A DNA stretch of 64,000 bases from Vibrio salinus (GTDB taxonomy: Bacteria > Pseudomonadota > Gammaproteobacteria > Enterobacterales > Vibrionaceae): positions 992,001 to 1,056,000 of the forward strand of contig NZ_JAJSDZ010000009.1 in NCBI RefSeq assembly GCF_021272385.1, written 5' to 3'. The notes beneath the pieces are model-generated. The model had not been told where the DNA came from. It saw only the letters and a program-made list of their open reading frames with translations, and searched no databases. How positions within the stretch are numbered: position 1 is the first letter of the stretch; the number at the start of each line of letters is the position of its first letter. Made by a program: the position numbers and the translations under genes. Shown in pieces: positions 51,462-61,222 of the stretch.

Positions 51462-53384
51462 TTAATTCTGCTTGTTTTCTGTTAGTTCAAGCACCTTTTT
51501 GTGTACCTCGGCAAATGGATAGTGTGCTAATTTCCCGAACCCTTCCATTTTTGTTGCTTTTAAGCGGATGCTTAGTGGTGTGGTAATCCCGCACAGAAAG
51601 TGACTAATGGCTTTGTCTGATAATCTATTTGATCCGGCCTGTTTATAAGGATGAATCCAGGTTATCAGTTGCTGGGCATTTATAGGTGGACGTTCCTGCT
51701 GGTTTAGCTGTGCAATCCGGCCGGCACAGACAGAGCAATGATGACATTCTTTTGGCGCATTGAGATCAGCAAAGTAACTGGCAAGCGTATAGCTCAGACA
51801 TTGATGGCTTTGGAAAAAATCAATCATATTATGGATTCGCTGGATTTCATTTTTTTCTTTCAGGATAAATAAGTTATATAGCCTGTCTGCCAGTTCTGAC
51901 TCTGGTTTCTGTTTGTCCAATACGCTGTAGACATCGGTGATTTGTTTGTTTTCCAGTTCTATCCATCCTTTTCCCTGAAAATACTCAAGTGCTGCAATTA
52001 CCCGTTTTCTGTCGGCATGAAAGGTTTGCCACAGTGCTTCGAAATCGATGGTGTACCAGAGGCGGGCTTTTAAAGTGCATTGAAACACCGCTTCAACAAA
52101 AGATCGTCTTTCTCCACTGAAGTAATTGGTAATATGTTCAGTACTCTCAATTAATTTAAACCGGTAAGTGGCAAAATAGCTGAACCTTGACTCGATTATG
52201 TTATCCATTTCAAGGTAAACCAACAGTGTTTTTAATGGAAGCTGGCGGATATTGCTGTCACGTGACAGACTACTGAGCATGACTTCCCACTGGTTTGTGG
52301 CTGAATATATTTGATGAATAACATATTCAATAGAAGACTTGTCCGGTGTATCACCGTAGACAAAGTTTTCTAATACACTGACGTGGTCGGTGTTCGCCAG
52401 AATGATGCATTCAGATGGCTGACCATCCCGCCCGGCCCGGCCGATTTCCTGTGAATAATTTTCAATGGATTTGGGTAAGTCAAAATGAATAACGTTCCGG
52501 ATATTGGCTTTGTCGATTCCCATACCGAATGCAATAGTAGCGACGATACAAGTTGATGTGTCCTGCATAAATCGCTGCTGGATTTGTGCTCTGAGCTCAT
52601 TATCAAGACCTGCATGATATGCAATCGCATTGATTCCGCTTTCCTGAAGTTTTGTTGCGATGGTTTCAGCCGTTTTCTGTAACGTAACATAAACGATGGT
52701 GGAGGCCTCAGGTGACTTGTTAATAATGGAATGTAACTGATGAAACTTCTCTTTTTCAGAACAGGGGATGATATTCAGGTTTAGATTCGGTCGATAAAAT
52801 CCGGTAACAATCACTGCTTCATCCGGAATATCAAACTTTTTGCTCATATCATCAATAACCTGTGGGGTCGCTGTTGCGGTTAGTAGTAGTACCTGAGGAA
52901 TTTTGAGCCATTTTCTATATTCGGGCAGCTTCAGATAATCGGGCCGGAAATTATGCCCCCATTCTGAAATACAGTGAGCTTCATCGACAACAAGAAGAGA
53001 GATTGGTATTTCGGAGATAAAATGTCGGAAACGTTCGTTTTTCAAACGCTCAACAGAAATCATTAAAATTTTCAGCTTGCCGCTTTTTACCTGGTGCATG
53101 ATAGCTTGTGTCGTATCAGTATCCTGACCAGAATGAATGCTGTCTGCCGGGATTCCTTTACTGCGTAGAAACTCGACCTGATCTTTAATCAAAGCCAATA
53201 AAGGCGAAATAACCAGTGTCAGATGCGGTAACTGCATGGCCGGAAGTTGGTAGCAGAGCGATTTTCCTGAACCTGTCGGAAATATGGCGGCAGCGGATTG
53301 GCCGTTTAGGATATGACGGATGACATCTGACTGACCGGGGCGCAGAGAATTAAAACCAAAGTATTGTTGCAGCAGTTGTTGCAT
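51462..53384 (-). CDS. RecQ-family DNA helicase
   Basis: A 640-residue superfamily 2 helicase: RecQ motif 0 FGFNSLRPGQSDVI, Walker A FPTGSGKSLCYQ (about residues 35-46), DEAH box VVDEAHCISEWGHNFRPDY, TATAT, motif V GIDKANIRNVIHFDLPKS and VI QEIGRAGRDG. A zinc-binding cysteine cluster (CLSYTLASYF...CHHCSVC, about residues 534-560) follows. The last 70 residues are not a recognisable HRDC domain, so this is a RecQ paralogue. It unwinds DNA 3' to 5'. No ribosome-binding site of note; it stands alone. Confidence 0.87.
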   Translation of the reverse strand: MQQLLQQYFGFNSLRPGQSDVIRHILNGQSAAAIFPTGSGKSLCYQLPAMQLPHLTLVISPLLALIKDQVEFLRSKGIPADSIHSGQDTDTTQAIMHQVKSGKLKILMISVERLKNERFRHFISEIPISLLVVDEAHCISEWGHNFRPDYLKLPEYRKWLKIPQVLLLTATATPQVIDDMSKKFDIPDEAVIVTGFYRPNLNLNIIPCSEKEKFHQLHSIINKSPEASTIVYVTLQKTAETIATKLQESGINAIAYHAGLDNELRAQIQQRFMQDTSTCIVATIAFGMGIDKANIRNVIHFDLPKSIENYSQEIGRAGRDGQPSECIILANTDHVSVLENFVYGDTPDKSSIEYVIHQIYSATNQWEVMLSSLSRDSNIRQLPLKTLLVYLEMDNIIESRFSYFATYRFKLIESTEHITNYFSGERRSFVEAVFQCTLKARLWYTIDFEALWQTFHADRKRVIAALEYFQGKGWIELENKQITDVYSVLDKQKPESELADRLYNLFILKEKNEIQRIHNMIDFFQSHQCLSYTLASYFADLNAPKECHHCSVCAGRIAQLNQQERPPINAQQLITWIHPYKQAGSNRLSDKAISHFLCGITTPLSIRLKATKMEGFGKLAHYPFAEVHKKVLELTENKQN

Positions 53385-53939
53385 GTTTTTTGTCCTGATT
53401 GCGGCCGATGATATGAATTTTTAACAGAGTAACCTAGTATGTTGATATAGCAATATGATAAGCCGATACATCCTGAAAGAATTTTTCTATCGTAGTATGG
53501 TTTCGTTTTTGTCCACGGCTTTTATGCCCTCATTACGATCAAAACTGTTTAGAGTGAACAAACATCAACCACCAAAGGTCAGCGACCTTAGTGTGTCTGA
53601 TCTTTTATTTTTCATATTAAGTGGATGAGTCTGCCGTCGCAAAAGGAAGGGGTTTGCTATACTTTCATCGGTTACTGTTCATCCTCTTTGTTGGCGTGAT
53701 ACCCGGGGCATTTTTGAATCCGGAAATAGCTTCAGTATAAATAGTCTTGTTTTATCGGAAAAGTGAGTTATTCCGCCATTTTTATATTGTTACAAATAGA
53801 ATTATTGATATATGGATAGTTGACGGTTGATTTTATAGAATACAAAGCTTTGTGATTTTATTAAATGTTTCTTGTCTAATTTATGGTAATGACAGTGACA
53901 ATATAATTTAAGGCCAGGCTTGAAATTCGGAGTGGAATT
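53385..53939. other. intergenic region with repeat copy B
   Basis: 555 bp without a gene between two divergent genes. It contains the repeat block 53537-53590 described separately, which is the only clear structure. Promoters for the RecQ-like and the GGDEF-EAL gene must lie here. Confidence 0.4.
53537..53590 (+). repeat. dispersed intergenic repeat, copy B
   Basis: GATCAAAAC-TGTTT-AGAGTGAACAAA (53537 onwards) followed by a stem AAGGTC-AGC-GACCTT (53575-53589). It matches the reverse complement of 43771-43807 and the short stem at 25504-25519. In copy A the two parts lie in a different relative orientation. Confidence 0.5.
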
Positions 53940-56900
53940 ATGTCTGCTGTAAAACAGCTTCTGTCTAATTTAAATATTCGTACCAAGCTGATCATCCTTT
54001 TTGTTTTTATTAAAGTGATTCCATTAATTCTGCTTGCTGTGATAACACTGATAGGCATCCATTCTCTTTATGATTTTTTTATCAATAATACCGCTCAGGT
54101 AAAGCAGACCACGAAAGAAATAGTGTCTTCAACAGCGAATACTGCGGTGGCAGACAGTATTCTTGCTCTGGATAGAAAATCTCAGGAGTCGCTGGAGAAA
54201 ATGAGTGGTCAGATTGCACAGTCTGTCGCTGATTTTCTATACGAGCGGGATGATGATATTCGTTTTCTGGCAACGCTTCCTAAAAACCGGGAAACGTACG
54301 AAAATTTTATGCATGAGAAACTGGGAAGAATTATCCGAAGCCAGAGCGATAAGTACCGGTATGATGATACAGCATCGAAATGGGTCAGGGTTGATAAATT
54401 AAGTACAGAAACAACGTTTAAAAGAGCGGATTTATCCGATAATGCCAGAGAATTTAACCGTATTGATCCGGTTAAATATGCCACACAGAGTTTGCCGCTT
54501 TATAAAGAAATAACGTTTTTTGATCTTAACGGAAAAGAACAAATAAAGGTTTCTTCTCTTAATCCGGAAAAAGAAGACATCAGTAAACCTCAAAATACTT
54601 ATATTAAAGCTGAAACGTATTTTGCAGATGTTCAGAAACTAAAAAAAGGGCAAATTTATGTTTCTGATGTCATTGGTGCGTATGTGCCCAGCAAAATTAT
54701 CGGAACGTTTACTAAAGAGAAAGCAAAAAAAGCAGGTATTCCATTTGAGCCTGAAAAATATGGTTATGCCGGACGGGAAAACCCGGTAGGGAAGCGTTTC
54801 GAAGGTATTGTCCGGTTTGTTACACCGGTTTATGAACGCGGGCAAAAAGTCGGTTACATATCTCTGGCGCTGGATCATCGTCATATTATGGCATTTACGG
54901 ATACTGTTGATCCTCTCAGTTACTCTCCTATGGATGTATCCGACGCCAGCGATGGGAATTATGCATTTATGTGGGATTATAAAGGTCGCTCAATTTCTCA
55001 TCCACGAGATTATTTTATTGCCGGATTTGACCCAGCCACAGGGAAAAGGGTTAAGCCTTGGTTGTCATCTGAGGTTGCCAGGGCATTTGATGCTTCTAAA
55101 TCATCGGATATCAATGCCTTTCTGAAAGGTTATCCGAAATTTGATGCTCAGTCGTTATCTAAAACGCCGTCTCTGGAAGGTTTGCAGCAGGGATTGATCG
55201 GATTGGACTGCCGATATCTTAATTTTGCACCTCAGTGTCAGGGATGGATGCAACTGACAGAAAATGGTGGTCAGGGTTCATTCATTATCCTATGGAGTAA
55301 TGTCTGGAAGTTAACAACCGCAGCAACTATTCCTTATTACACTGGGCATTATGGTAACACCCCGAGAGGGTTTGGTTTTGTGACGTTAGGGGCTAATGTC
55401 GATGAATTCCATAAAGCTGCCGATAGAACTAAAGAAAATCTGAATAGCATTTTGGTCGAACAACTGAGCCATATTGATGCCATTGTTGGAAAGGCAGAGA
55501 AGAGAACCAAAGATGAAACAGACCTTCTAATCAACCAACTTACTATTTCAACGCTCGTGATGATTGTATTTATGATAGTGATTGCCATCTGGCTCTCCAA
55601 TTTGTTGAGGCGCCGATTGCAGGAACTGATTTTAGGAGCAAAACAATACAGCCAAAATAACCTTTCTTACCGTATTCCTGTCGATTCTCATGACGAAATA
55701 GGAATGTTGTCGGATTCATTTAATGATATGGCCGGCTCTTTACAGAAATACATTCGGAAAGAGCGGGATCTGAATCATTCTTTGGAAGCTCGTATTGAAG
55801 AGCGAACTGAGCAATTGACCGTACTAAACCGAAGAATTCAGCAGGAACTGACGGAAAAAGAAAAACAGGAACAGCAGCTGAAAATCTATGCAAGAGTATT
55901 CAGCAACACGACAGAAGCGATCGTTATTACCGATGTTCAGGGTAATATTGAGCATGTCAACGAAGCGTTTACGCTCATGACCGGTTACCTTCCTGAGGAT
56001 GTGATGGGTAAAAGCTACAGCCTGCTTCGCTCTAATCACCATTCTCTTCTCTTTTACCGGAAAATATGGCAAACCGTCTTTTCTAAAGAAAGCTGGGAAG
56101 GAGAAGTCTGGACCAGTAAAAAAGATGGCACACTTTATCCTGTACTGGCGATCATTGTTCCTATTCTGGATAAAAATGGCAATATTACTAATTTTGCCGG
56201 TATTCAGCATGACATGTCAGAAATCAAGCAGAATGAACAAGAACTTCACCGGCAAGCTTATTACGATTCGTTAACCAATTTAGCTAACCGAGCCCTGGCT
56301 TATGACCGGCTTGAACATGCATTGGTTAATGCGAAGTCTAATCAAACGAAAGTCGCTATTTTGTTTTTAGATTTGGATAAGTTTAAGCAGGTGAATGATG
56401 TCTTAGGTCATGATGCCGGAGATTCGCTGTTATGCGAAGTCGGGAAACGGTTATGCAAAGTATGCAAAGAAACCGATACTATCAGCCGTTTAGGGGGCGA
56501 TGAATTTTTGATTATTCTGGAAGGTGTGTCTTTTTACGAAGATGCTATCCACGTTGTTGAAAATATTATTAAGGAACTGGAAAAGCCCTTTATGGTTAAT
56601 GATCAGGTGATTCACTCATCAACAAGCGTGGGCATTACTTTTTATCCTGATGATGGTTTAACGGTTCGTCGTCTTCTCAAGAACTCAGACATTGCAATGT
56701 ACAGGGCAAAAGCCAAAGGAAGGGGTGTCTATGAGATTTTCACTGAGGAGCTGGGTCAGCAGGTTCAGGAATCGGTATTGCTGGAGCAGGCTTTAAAAGA
56801 AGCAGTAATCAATAAAGATTTTCTAATGCATTATCAGCCTATTGTTAATGTAAAAGAGCAGAGAGTTATTGGTGTTGAAGCATTAATGCGTTGGGAAAAA

Positions 56901-57560
56901 GATGAGAAATTGTATTCTCCGGAGCGGTTTATTGAAATGCTTGAGCATACAAAACTGATTGTTGAAGCGACGGAAGGTATGATGATAACAGTCTTTGCGT
57001 TAGCGAAAATGCTCAACAATCGTTATGAGCAAGACATTTATGTGGCTGTGAATATTTCTGCAATGCATTTTGCTCTGGATGATTTTTGTGACCGGATAAT
57101 AAAACTGGTCGAATTATCAGGTATTAATGCTTCACAGATTTGTCTGGAAGTGACAGAAACGATTTTTTTACATGATATTGAGGCTGTTTCTAAAAAACTG
57201 AGTAAATTAAAAGAACTTGGGTTTCATGTAGCGTTAGATGATTTCGGAACCGGGTATTCTTCCCTTAGTTATCTGAAGCGATTACCTCTGGATAAAATAA
57301 AAATAGACAGGACGTTTATTAATGGTCTTCCTGATTCGACAGGAGATGTAGCCATTACCACGTCAGTTTGCTCCTGGGCGGACAATTTTTGTATGGATGT
57401 GATAGCCGAAGGTGTTGAAACAGAAGAGCAACTTGCCTTTTTAGAACAGCTGGGTTGTAACAATGTTCAGGGGTATTTGTTTGCTAAACCTATGGCTGAG
57501 CATGAACTTCTGGACTATCTTGATGAAAATGGATGGTCGGATACCGGGAATGAATGGTAA
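53940..57560 (+). CDS. Cache / HAMP / PAS / GGDEF / EAL c-di-GMP enzyme
   Basis: A 1206-residue membrane protein: helix about 15-45, a very large periplasmic sensor about 50-535 (Cache-type, with KVSSLNPEK and GKRFEGIVRFVTPVYERGQKVGYISLALD), second helix about 538-560, HAMP (about 562-612), PAS (about 655-760), GGDEF with intact SRLGGDEF (about 848-855) and EAL with GVEALMRW (about 976), DDFGTGYSSLSYLK and AEGVET. Both catalytic domains look active. The sensed ligand is unknown. GGAGTGG is before the ATG. No partner gene on the same strand. Confidence 0.88.
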   Translation: MSAVKQLLSNLNIRTKLIILFVFIKVIPLILLAVITLIGIHSLYDFFINNTAQVKQTTKEIVSSTANTAVADSILALDRKSQESLEKMSGQIAQSVADFLYERDDDIRFLATLPKNRETYENFMHEKLGRIIRSQSDKYRYDDTASKWVRVDKLSTETTFKRADLSDNAREFNRIDPVKYATQSLPLYKEITFFDLNGKEQIKVSSLNPEKEDISKPQNTYIKAETYFADVQKLKKGQIYVSDVIGAYVPSKIIGTFTKEKAKKAGIPFEPEKYGYAGRENPVGKRFEGIVRFVTPVYERGQKVGYISLALDHRHIMAFTDTVDPLSYSPMDVSDASDGNYAFMWDYKGRSISHPRDYFIAGFDPATGKRVKPWLSSEVARAFDASKSSDINAFLKGYPKFDAQSLSKTPSLEGLQQGLIGLDCRYLNFAPQCQGWMQLTENGGQGSFIILWSNVWKLTTAATIPYYTGHYGNTPRGFGFVTLGANVDEFHKAADRTKENLNSILVEQLSHIDAIVGKAEKRTKDETDLLINQLTISTLVMIVFMIVIAIWLSNLLRRRLQELILGAKQYSQNNLSYRIPVDSHDEIGMLSDSFNDMAGSLQKYIRKERDLNHSLEARIEERTEQLTVLNRRIQQELTEKEKQEQQLKIYARVFSNTTEAIVITDVQGNIEHVNEAFTLMTGYLPEDVMGKSYSLLRSNHHSLLFYRKIWQTVFSKESWEGEVWTSKKDGTLYPVLAIIVPILDKNGNITNFAGIQHDMSEIKQNEQELHRQAYYDSLTNLANRALAYDRLEHALVNAKSNQTKVAILFLDLDKFKQVNDVLGHDAGDSLLCEVGKRLCKVCKETDTISRLGGDEFLIILEGVSFYEDAIHVVENIIKELEKPFMVNDQVIHSSTSVGITFYPDDGLTVRRLLKNSDIAMYRAKAKGRGVYEIFTEELGQQVQESVLLEQALKEAVINKDFLMHYQPIVNVKEQRVIGVEALMRWEKDEKLYSPERFIEMLEHTKLIVEATEGMMITVFALAKMLNNRYEQDIYVAVNISAMHFALDDFCDRIIKLVELSGINASQICLEVTETIFLHDIEAVSKKLSKLKELGFHVALDDFGTGYSSLSYLKRLPLDKIKIDRTFINGLPDSTGDVAITTSVCSWADNFCMDVIAEGVETEEQLAFLEQLGCNNVQGYLFAKPMAEHELLDYLDENGWSDTGNEW

Positions 57561-57663
57561 ACAGACAGCTTGTTTCATTTTGCAGGCTGTGATGATAACG
57601 GTTTATCCATATCACCTTTACAATAGTGAATGACAGGTTGCTCAACAATTGGTATTTTTATCA

Positions 57664-57903
57664 TTAATTAAACGGGTAATATTCTTCCTCCTGAGAGGCA
57701 AAGAAATCGCTTAAGCGGTAAGTTTTTGCCTTCTTTTTTCTTTGCACCCGAATCCTTCTGGTTGATAAAACAGCAATATTCTCTTCAGTAGCGTTAAAGT
57801 CTGTTAATTTTGCTGTTTTACCTCTGCGTTTAATATCTTGGTCTGCTTTTTGCTCTGTATGAATTATGTTATTTCGTAGTCGGCATGTTCTGACTGAATA
57901 CAT
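57664..57903 (-). CDS. possible small basic protein
   Basis: An open frame of 79 codons from ATG 57903 (or 92 from 57942) with a basic middle (RRIRVQRKKKAKTYRLSDFF) and an acidic end ASQEEEYYPFN. There is no good ribosome-binding site, and the 5' end of the longer form overlaps the PAP2 gene. The composition looks protein-like; evidence is modest. Confidence 0.35.
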   Translation of the reverse strand: MYSVRTCRLRNNIIHTEQKADQDIKRRGKTAKLTDFNATEENIAVLSTRRIRVQRKKKAKTYRLSDFFASQEEEYYPFN

Positions 57904-57933
57904 AAGAACCGTATGTATGGAGATGAGTATTCT

Positions 57934-58500
57934 GTGAACCAATATTATCGGGGCAATACAAGTCGTAAGCTTTTTTGTATCAGTATTCTTTTAACGATGT
58001 TTCTGTGTGCAAAAGCATTTGCGAAAAGTAAGGATCTTGAGGAAGCCGGAGATATTTTGCAATGGGGTATTCCGGTGACCGCCGGAATCATTTCAAGTGT
58101 AAAACTGGATGGCGAAGGATTGGTCCAGCTTGGAGAAGGAGCGATGTGGACCGCAATATCGACTCATTTTCTCAAAGTGTCCCTAAATGCTCAAAGACCA
58201 AACGGTCAGGATTTTAGTATGCCTTCGAGCCATACTTCTGCTGCTGCTCAGGGGGCTGCATACCTTCAGTTCCGTTACGGTTGGAAATACGGTGTTCCTG
58301 CTTATCTGTTAACGGGGTTGGTCGCGTATTCCCGGGTAGATAATGATTACCATTATTGGCGGGACGTTATTATCGGAGCAGCCCTTGGGACTGCAATACA
58401 ATATTCGGTAACACTGGGTGGATTTAGTGTAACGAATTTAGCCATAGCGCCATATTTTGATGGTGATAGTGTCGGTTTGTACGCATCTATGAATTTTTAG
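57934..58500 (+). CDS. PAP2-type membrane or secreted phosphatase
   Basis: A protein of about 188 residues with an N-terminal signal sequence (KLFCISILLTMFLCAKAFA) and the PAP2 phosphatase motifs KVSLNAQRP, SMPSSHTSAAA and SRVDNDYHYWRDVI (about residues 87-152), so periplasmic phosphate-ester or lipid-phosphate hydrolysis is expected. The final segment is beta-rich (NLAIAPYFDGDSVGLYASMNF). The start may be this GTG (GGAG 11 bases upstream) or the in-frame ATG at 57913. It is 61 bp before an outer-membrane protein gene on the same strand. Confidence 0.75.
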   Translation: MNQYYRGNTSRKLFCISILLTMFLCAKAFAKSKDLEEAGDILQWGIPVTAGIISSVKLDGEGLVQLGEGAMWTAISTHFLKVSLNAQRPNGQDFSMPSSHTSAAAQGAAYLQFRYGWKYGVPAYLLTGLVAYSRVDNDYHYWRDVIIGAALGTAIQYSVTLGGFSVTNLAIAPYFDGDSVGLYASMNF

Positions 58501-58561
58501 TAATAATGAGCTGGTTTAGTTGTTTTACGAGTCAGGACGAAAAGTAAAAGAGAAAAATGAT

Positions 58562-59053
58562 ATGAAAAAGTTAACCTTACTGCCTTTGTTAGCATTGGTG
58601 TTTGCTCCTTCAATCTGGGCTAATTCTATTGTATATGGTGGGGCATCCATTGGCTCTTCCGATTACAATAATGATCGGTCAGTAGCTTATAATCTTCATG
58701 CCGGTATTGGTTTTATTCCATGGATAAGCCTGGAAGGCGGCTATACTTATCATGGCAAATTTGATGCGGTTGGTGGCGACATCGAGGCCGAATCTGCTTA
58801 TGCCGCAATAAGACCCAACGTTACTATCGGGGCACTTCAGTTGTATGCTAAAGCCGGAATCAACTCCTGGATTCTGGAAGGGGATCGGGGGGTGACGATT
58901 CAGGATGACGATGGTTTCGATAAAATGTGGGCTGTGGGCGCAGATTATTCTTTGATTGGTCCTATGGCTGTCGGTCTGGAATATTCAAATTATACGTTGG
59001 GTAATAAAGACGTTAAAAGCATTAATGCGACAGTGACATTTTACTTCTTCTGA
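58562..59053 (+). CDS. small outer-membrane beta-barrel protein
   Basis: A 163-residue protein with signal peptide (MKKLTLLPLLALVFAPSIWA, cleavage before NSIVYGG) and eight alternating hydrophobic strands ending in an aromatic C terminus FYFF, the outer-membrane sorting signal. It resembles OmpX/OmpA-type eight-stranded barrels. A longer frame from 58520 is rejected because the signal peptide starts here. Role unknown. Confidence 0.75.
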   Translation: MKKLTLLPLLALVFAPSIWANSIVYGGASIGSSDYNNDRSVAYNLHAGIGFIPWISLEGGYTYHGKFDAVGGDIEAESAYAAIRPNVTIGALQLYAKAGINSWILEGDRGVTIQDDDGFDKMWAVGADYSLIGPMAVGLEYSNYTLGNKDVKSINATVTFYFF

Positions 59054-59080
59054 TTTATGTCGTTCTGAGTCGGAATTCGG

Positions 59081-61198
59081 TCAATTAACAGCACAGTCAT
59101 ATTCTTCCTGAACATTGTGATGACGGAATTTTTGACGAATGTTGTTAATTGACTTACTCAGGTCTTTGATCGCAACCGGCTCAGAAAAGTAGTACCCCTG
59201 AAGCGCCAGATAGCCTTTCTGTGTGATGTATTTCGCGTGTTCTTCTGTTTCAATTCCTTCGCAGCAACAATAAAGATTTAGCTTATTTGCCAACTCCAGA
59301 ATTGAGCTTAAAATGGCGTCGTCTCTGCTACTCATAAAGGCGTTTGAGACAAATTTCCGATCGATTTTCAGTGTGTCAATTTCAATCAGGCTTAGGTAGC
59401 TCAGCGACGAATATCCTGTTCCAAAATCATCGAGAGCAATGCTTCCCCCCATTTTTCTGATTGAAGAGAAGAATTGATTTGCCAGTTTGAAATCTTCCAG
59501 ATAACTGGATTCGGTAATTTCTATTTGTAATGACGTGATACTTTGTTTATATCGTTCTAGTTCAGACAATATAAATCCATGCATTTCATTACTAATTAAA
59601 TCTTTAGAGGATAAATTAAAAGAAACCACAATATCGTCACCGCAGATTTTCTTTAACAGTGCCAAATCTGAACAAACCTTTGAAATCACCCATTTTGTAA
59701 TTTCGCCTATTTTCCCACCCTGTTCTGCAATAGGAATAAAGAATTCCGGCAGGATTTCACCCAGACGAGGGTGGTACCAGCGTATTAATGCTTCAAGACC
59801 TTCTATTTTCCCAAATGTAGACACTTTAGGCTGGTAGAAGAGTGAAAATTGCTTATTCGTGATGGCCTGAGGAATCAGGCTAATGATTTCTTCCTTTCGT
59901 TTTTTCTTATTCAACATGACGTTTTCAAAAAACGTAAATTGTCCTCTACCGTTGTTTTTTGAAAAATACATGGCTACATCGGCGTAGGAAATTAATGTAT
60001 CCAGGTTGTAGTCCGCCTGACTGGCTTTGGCGATACCAATACTGACGCTTGTGGTTATATTCCAGTTATTGACCATGATCGGAGACTGAAATTCATTAAC
60101 GATCTTTTGAGCTACCTGGATAGCTGAGTCAATTTGAGCTCCTTCATTCAGAACGATGAGAAATTCATCACCGGCAAGCCTGGCCAGAATACAATGATTG
60201 TGCAGACAGGTAAGTACTTTTTGGCTGACAATGTTTAGCAGAGCGTCGCCGGTTTCGTGTCCCATTCTGTCATTAATGTTTTTGAAGCTGTCAATATCAA
60301 AATACAGAATGGACAAGTCCTGATTGCTGGTTTTTACTTCGGCTAAATCTTCGGTTAGTTTCTCGATGATAAACCGCCGGTTAGGTAGTCCCGTTAACTG
60401 ATCGTAGTTGGCAAGCTTGTTGAGTTTGTTTTGTTGTTCGATCAGTATTTTATTTTGTTCATGATTAATTTGGTATTCATTATTAATCGTTTCCAGCATG
60501 GCATTGATATCATCCGTTAAAGTCGCGACTTCGTCGGAACTTTCGGAAGTAAATCTTAAGCTGTAATTACCGGTTACTTTAATTTTCTTTGTAAATTCAG
60601 ATAAAGATAACAGAGGGTTAAACAGTTTTTTAAGCAGAAACCAGGTTAAAATTAAAGTAACCAGCAGAACGATTCCGACGACTGGCAAGGCAATTGAAAT
60701 GAGAGTATTTCTGCTTTTAATGATTGGAGCATTGAAATCATGAACCACGAGAAGATAACCTTGTGGATTATCGTGTTCGCCAATGGGTTTTAATATCGCC
60801 AGTACATCCCGTTGCTCAGAAGTGACGTAGGGCAGAGATTTTATCTCAGGTAAGGTAGATAAAATGTGTTTTATCCGGCTGTGTGACACTTTGTTTATGT
60901 TGACGTACTGGTTGATTTTATTCCAGTTTCTATCGTAAACATAGGAAAAAAGAATGTGATCATATTTTTGAAATGTCAGTAAATTATTTTTTATTTCAAA
61001 AGATGAATCCTGATCACCAATGTAAAGTAACAGTTCGTCAGCGACATTAGCCGTCAGTGCATCCAAATTACTTTCTACGGAATTAAGATAGATTTGCTGA
61101 TGTTGTTTAAGAGAGATGGCAAATACCAGTAACGCACAGAGTACAATTGATATTGTACTGATTAACATGAATTTTGTGCGGATGCTGAGTTGTATCAT
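59081..61198 (-). CDS. membrane GGDEF-EAL protein of a porin/PstS-like operon
   Basis: A 705-residue protein: helix about 10-28, periplasmic domain about 30-170, second helix about 172-193 with a HAMP-like segment to about 245. GGDEF follows with LARLAGDEFLIVL (about residue 341; AGDEF variant, usually active) and then EAL with GLEALIRW (about residue 467), ITESSYLED, DDFGTGYSSLSYL and EGIETEE. It is the last gene of an operon with a porin-like and a PstS-like protein (24-bp gap), which suggests that the periplasmic partner controls it. Either synthase, phosphodiesterase or both; not decidable here. Confidence 0.87.
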   Translation of the reverse strand: MIQLSIRTKFMLISTISIVLCALLVFAISLKQHQQIYLNSVESNLDALTANVADELLLYIGDQDSSFEIKNNLLTFQKYDHILFSYVYDRNWNKINQYVNINKVSHSRIKHILSTLPEIKSLPYVTSEQRDVLAILKPIGEHDNPQGYLLVVHDFNAPIIKSRNTLISIALPVVGIVLLVTLILTWFLLKKLFNPLLSLSEFTKKIKVTGNYSLRFTSESSDEVATLTDDINAMLETINNEYQINHEQNKILIEQQNKLNKLANYDQLTGLPNRRFIIEKLTEDLAEVKTSNQDLSILYFDIDSFKNINDRMGHETGDALLNIVSQKVLTCLHNHCILARLAGDEFLIVLNEGAQIDSAIQVAQKIVNEFQSPIMVNNWNITTSVSIGIAKASQADYNLDTLISYADVAMYFSKNNGRGQFTFFENVMLNKKKRKEEIISLIPQAITNKQFSLFYQPKVSTFGKIEGLEALIRWYHPRLGEILPEFFIPIAEQGGKIGEITKWVISKVCSDLALLKKICGDDIVVSFNLSSKDLISNEMHGFILSELERYKQSITSLQIEITESSYLEDFKLANQFFSSIRKMGGSIALDDFGTGYSSLSYLSLIEIDTLKIDRKFVSNAFMSSRDDAILSSILELANKLNLYCCCEGIETEEHAKYITQKGYLALQGYYFSEPVAIKDLSKSINNIRQKFRHHNVQEEYDCAVN

Positions 61199-61222
61199 TG
61201 GTATTCCGGTTTCAGGGTAATC

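Noticed and set aside
59081..61198. Inactive diguanylate cyclase because of AGDEF instead of GGDEF
   Set aside because: The first glycine is often alanine or serine in active cyclases, so inactivity cannot be claimed.
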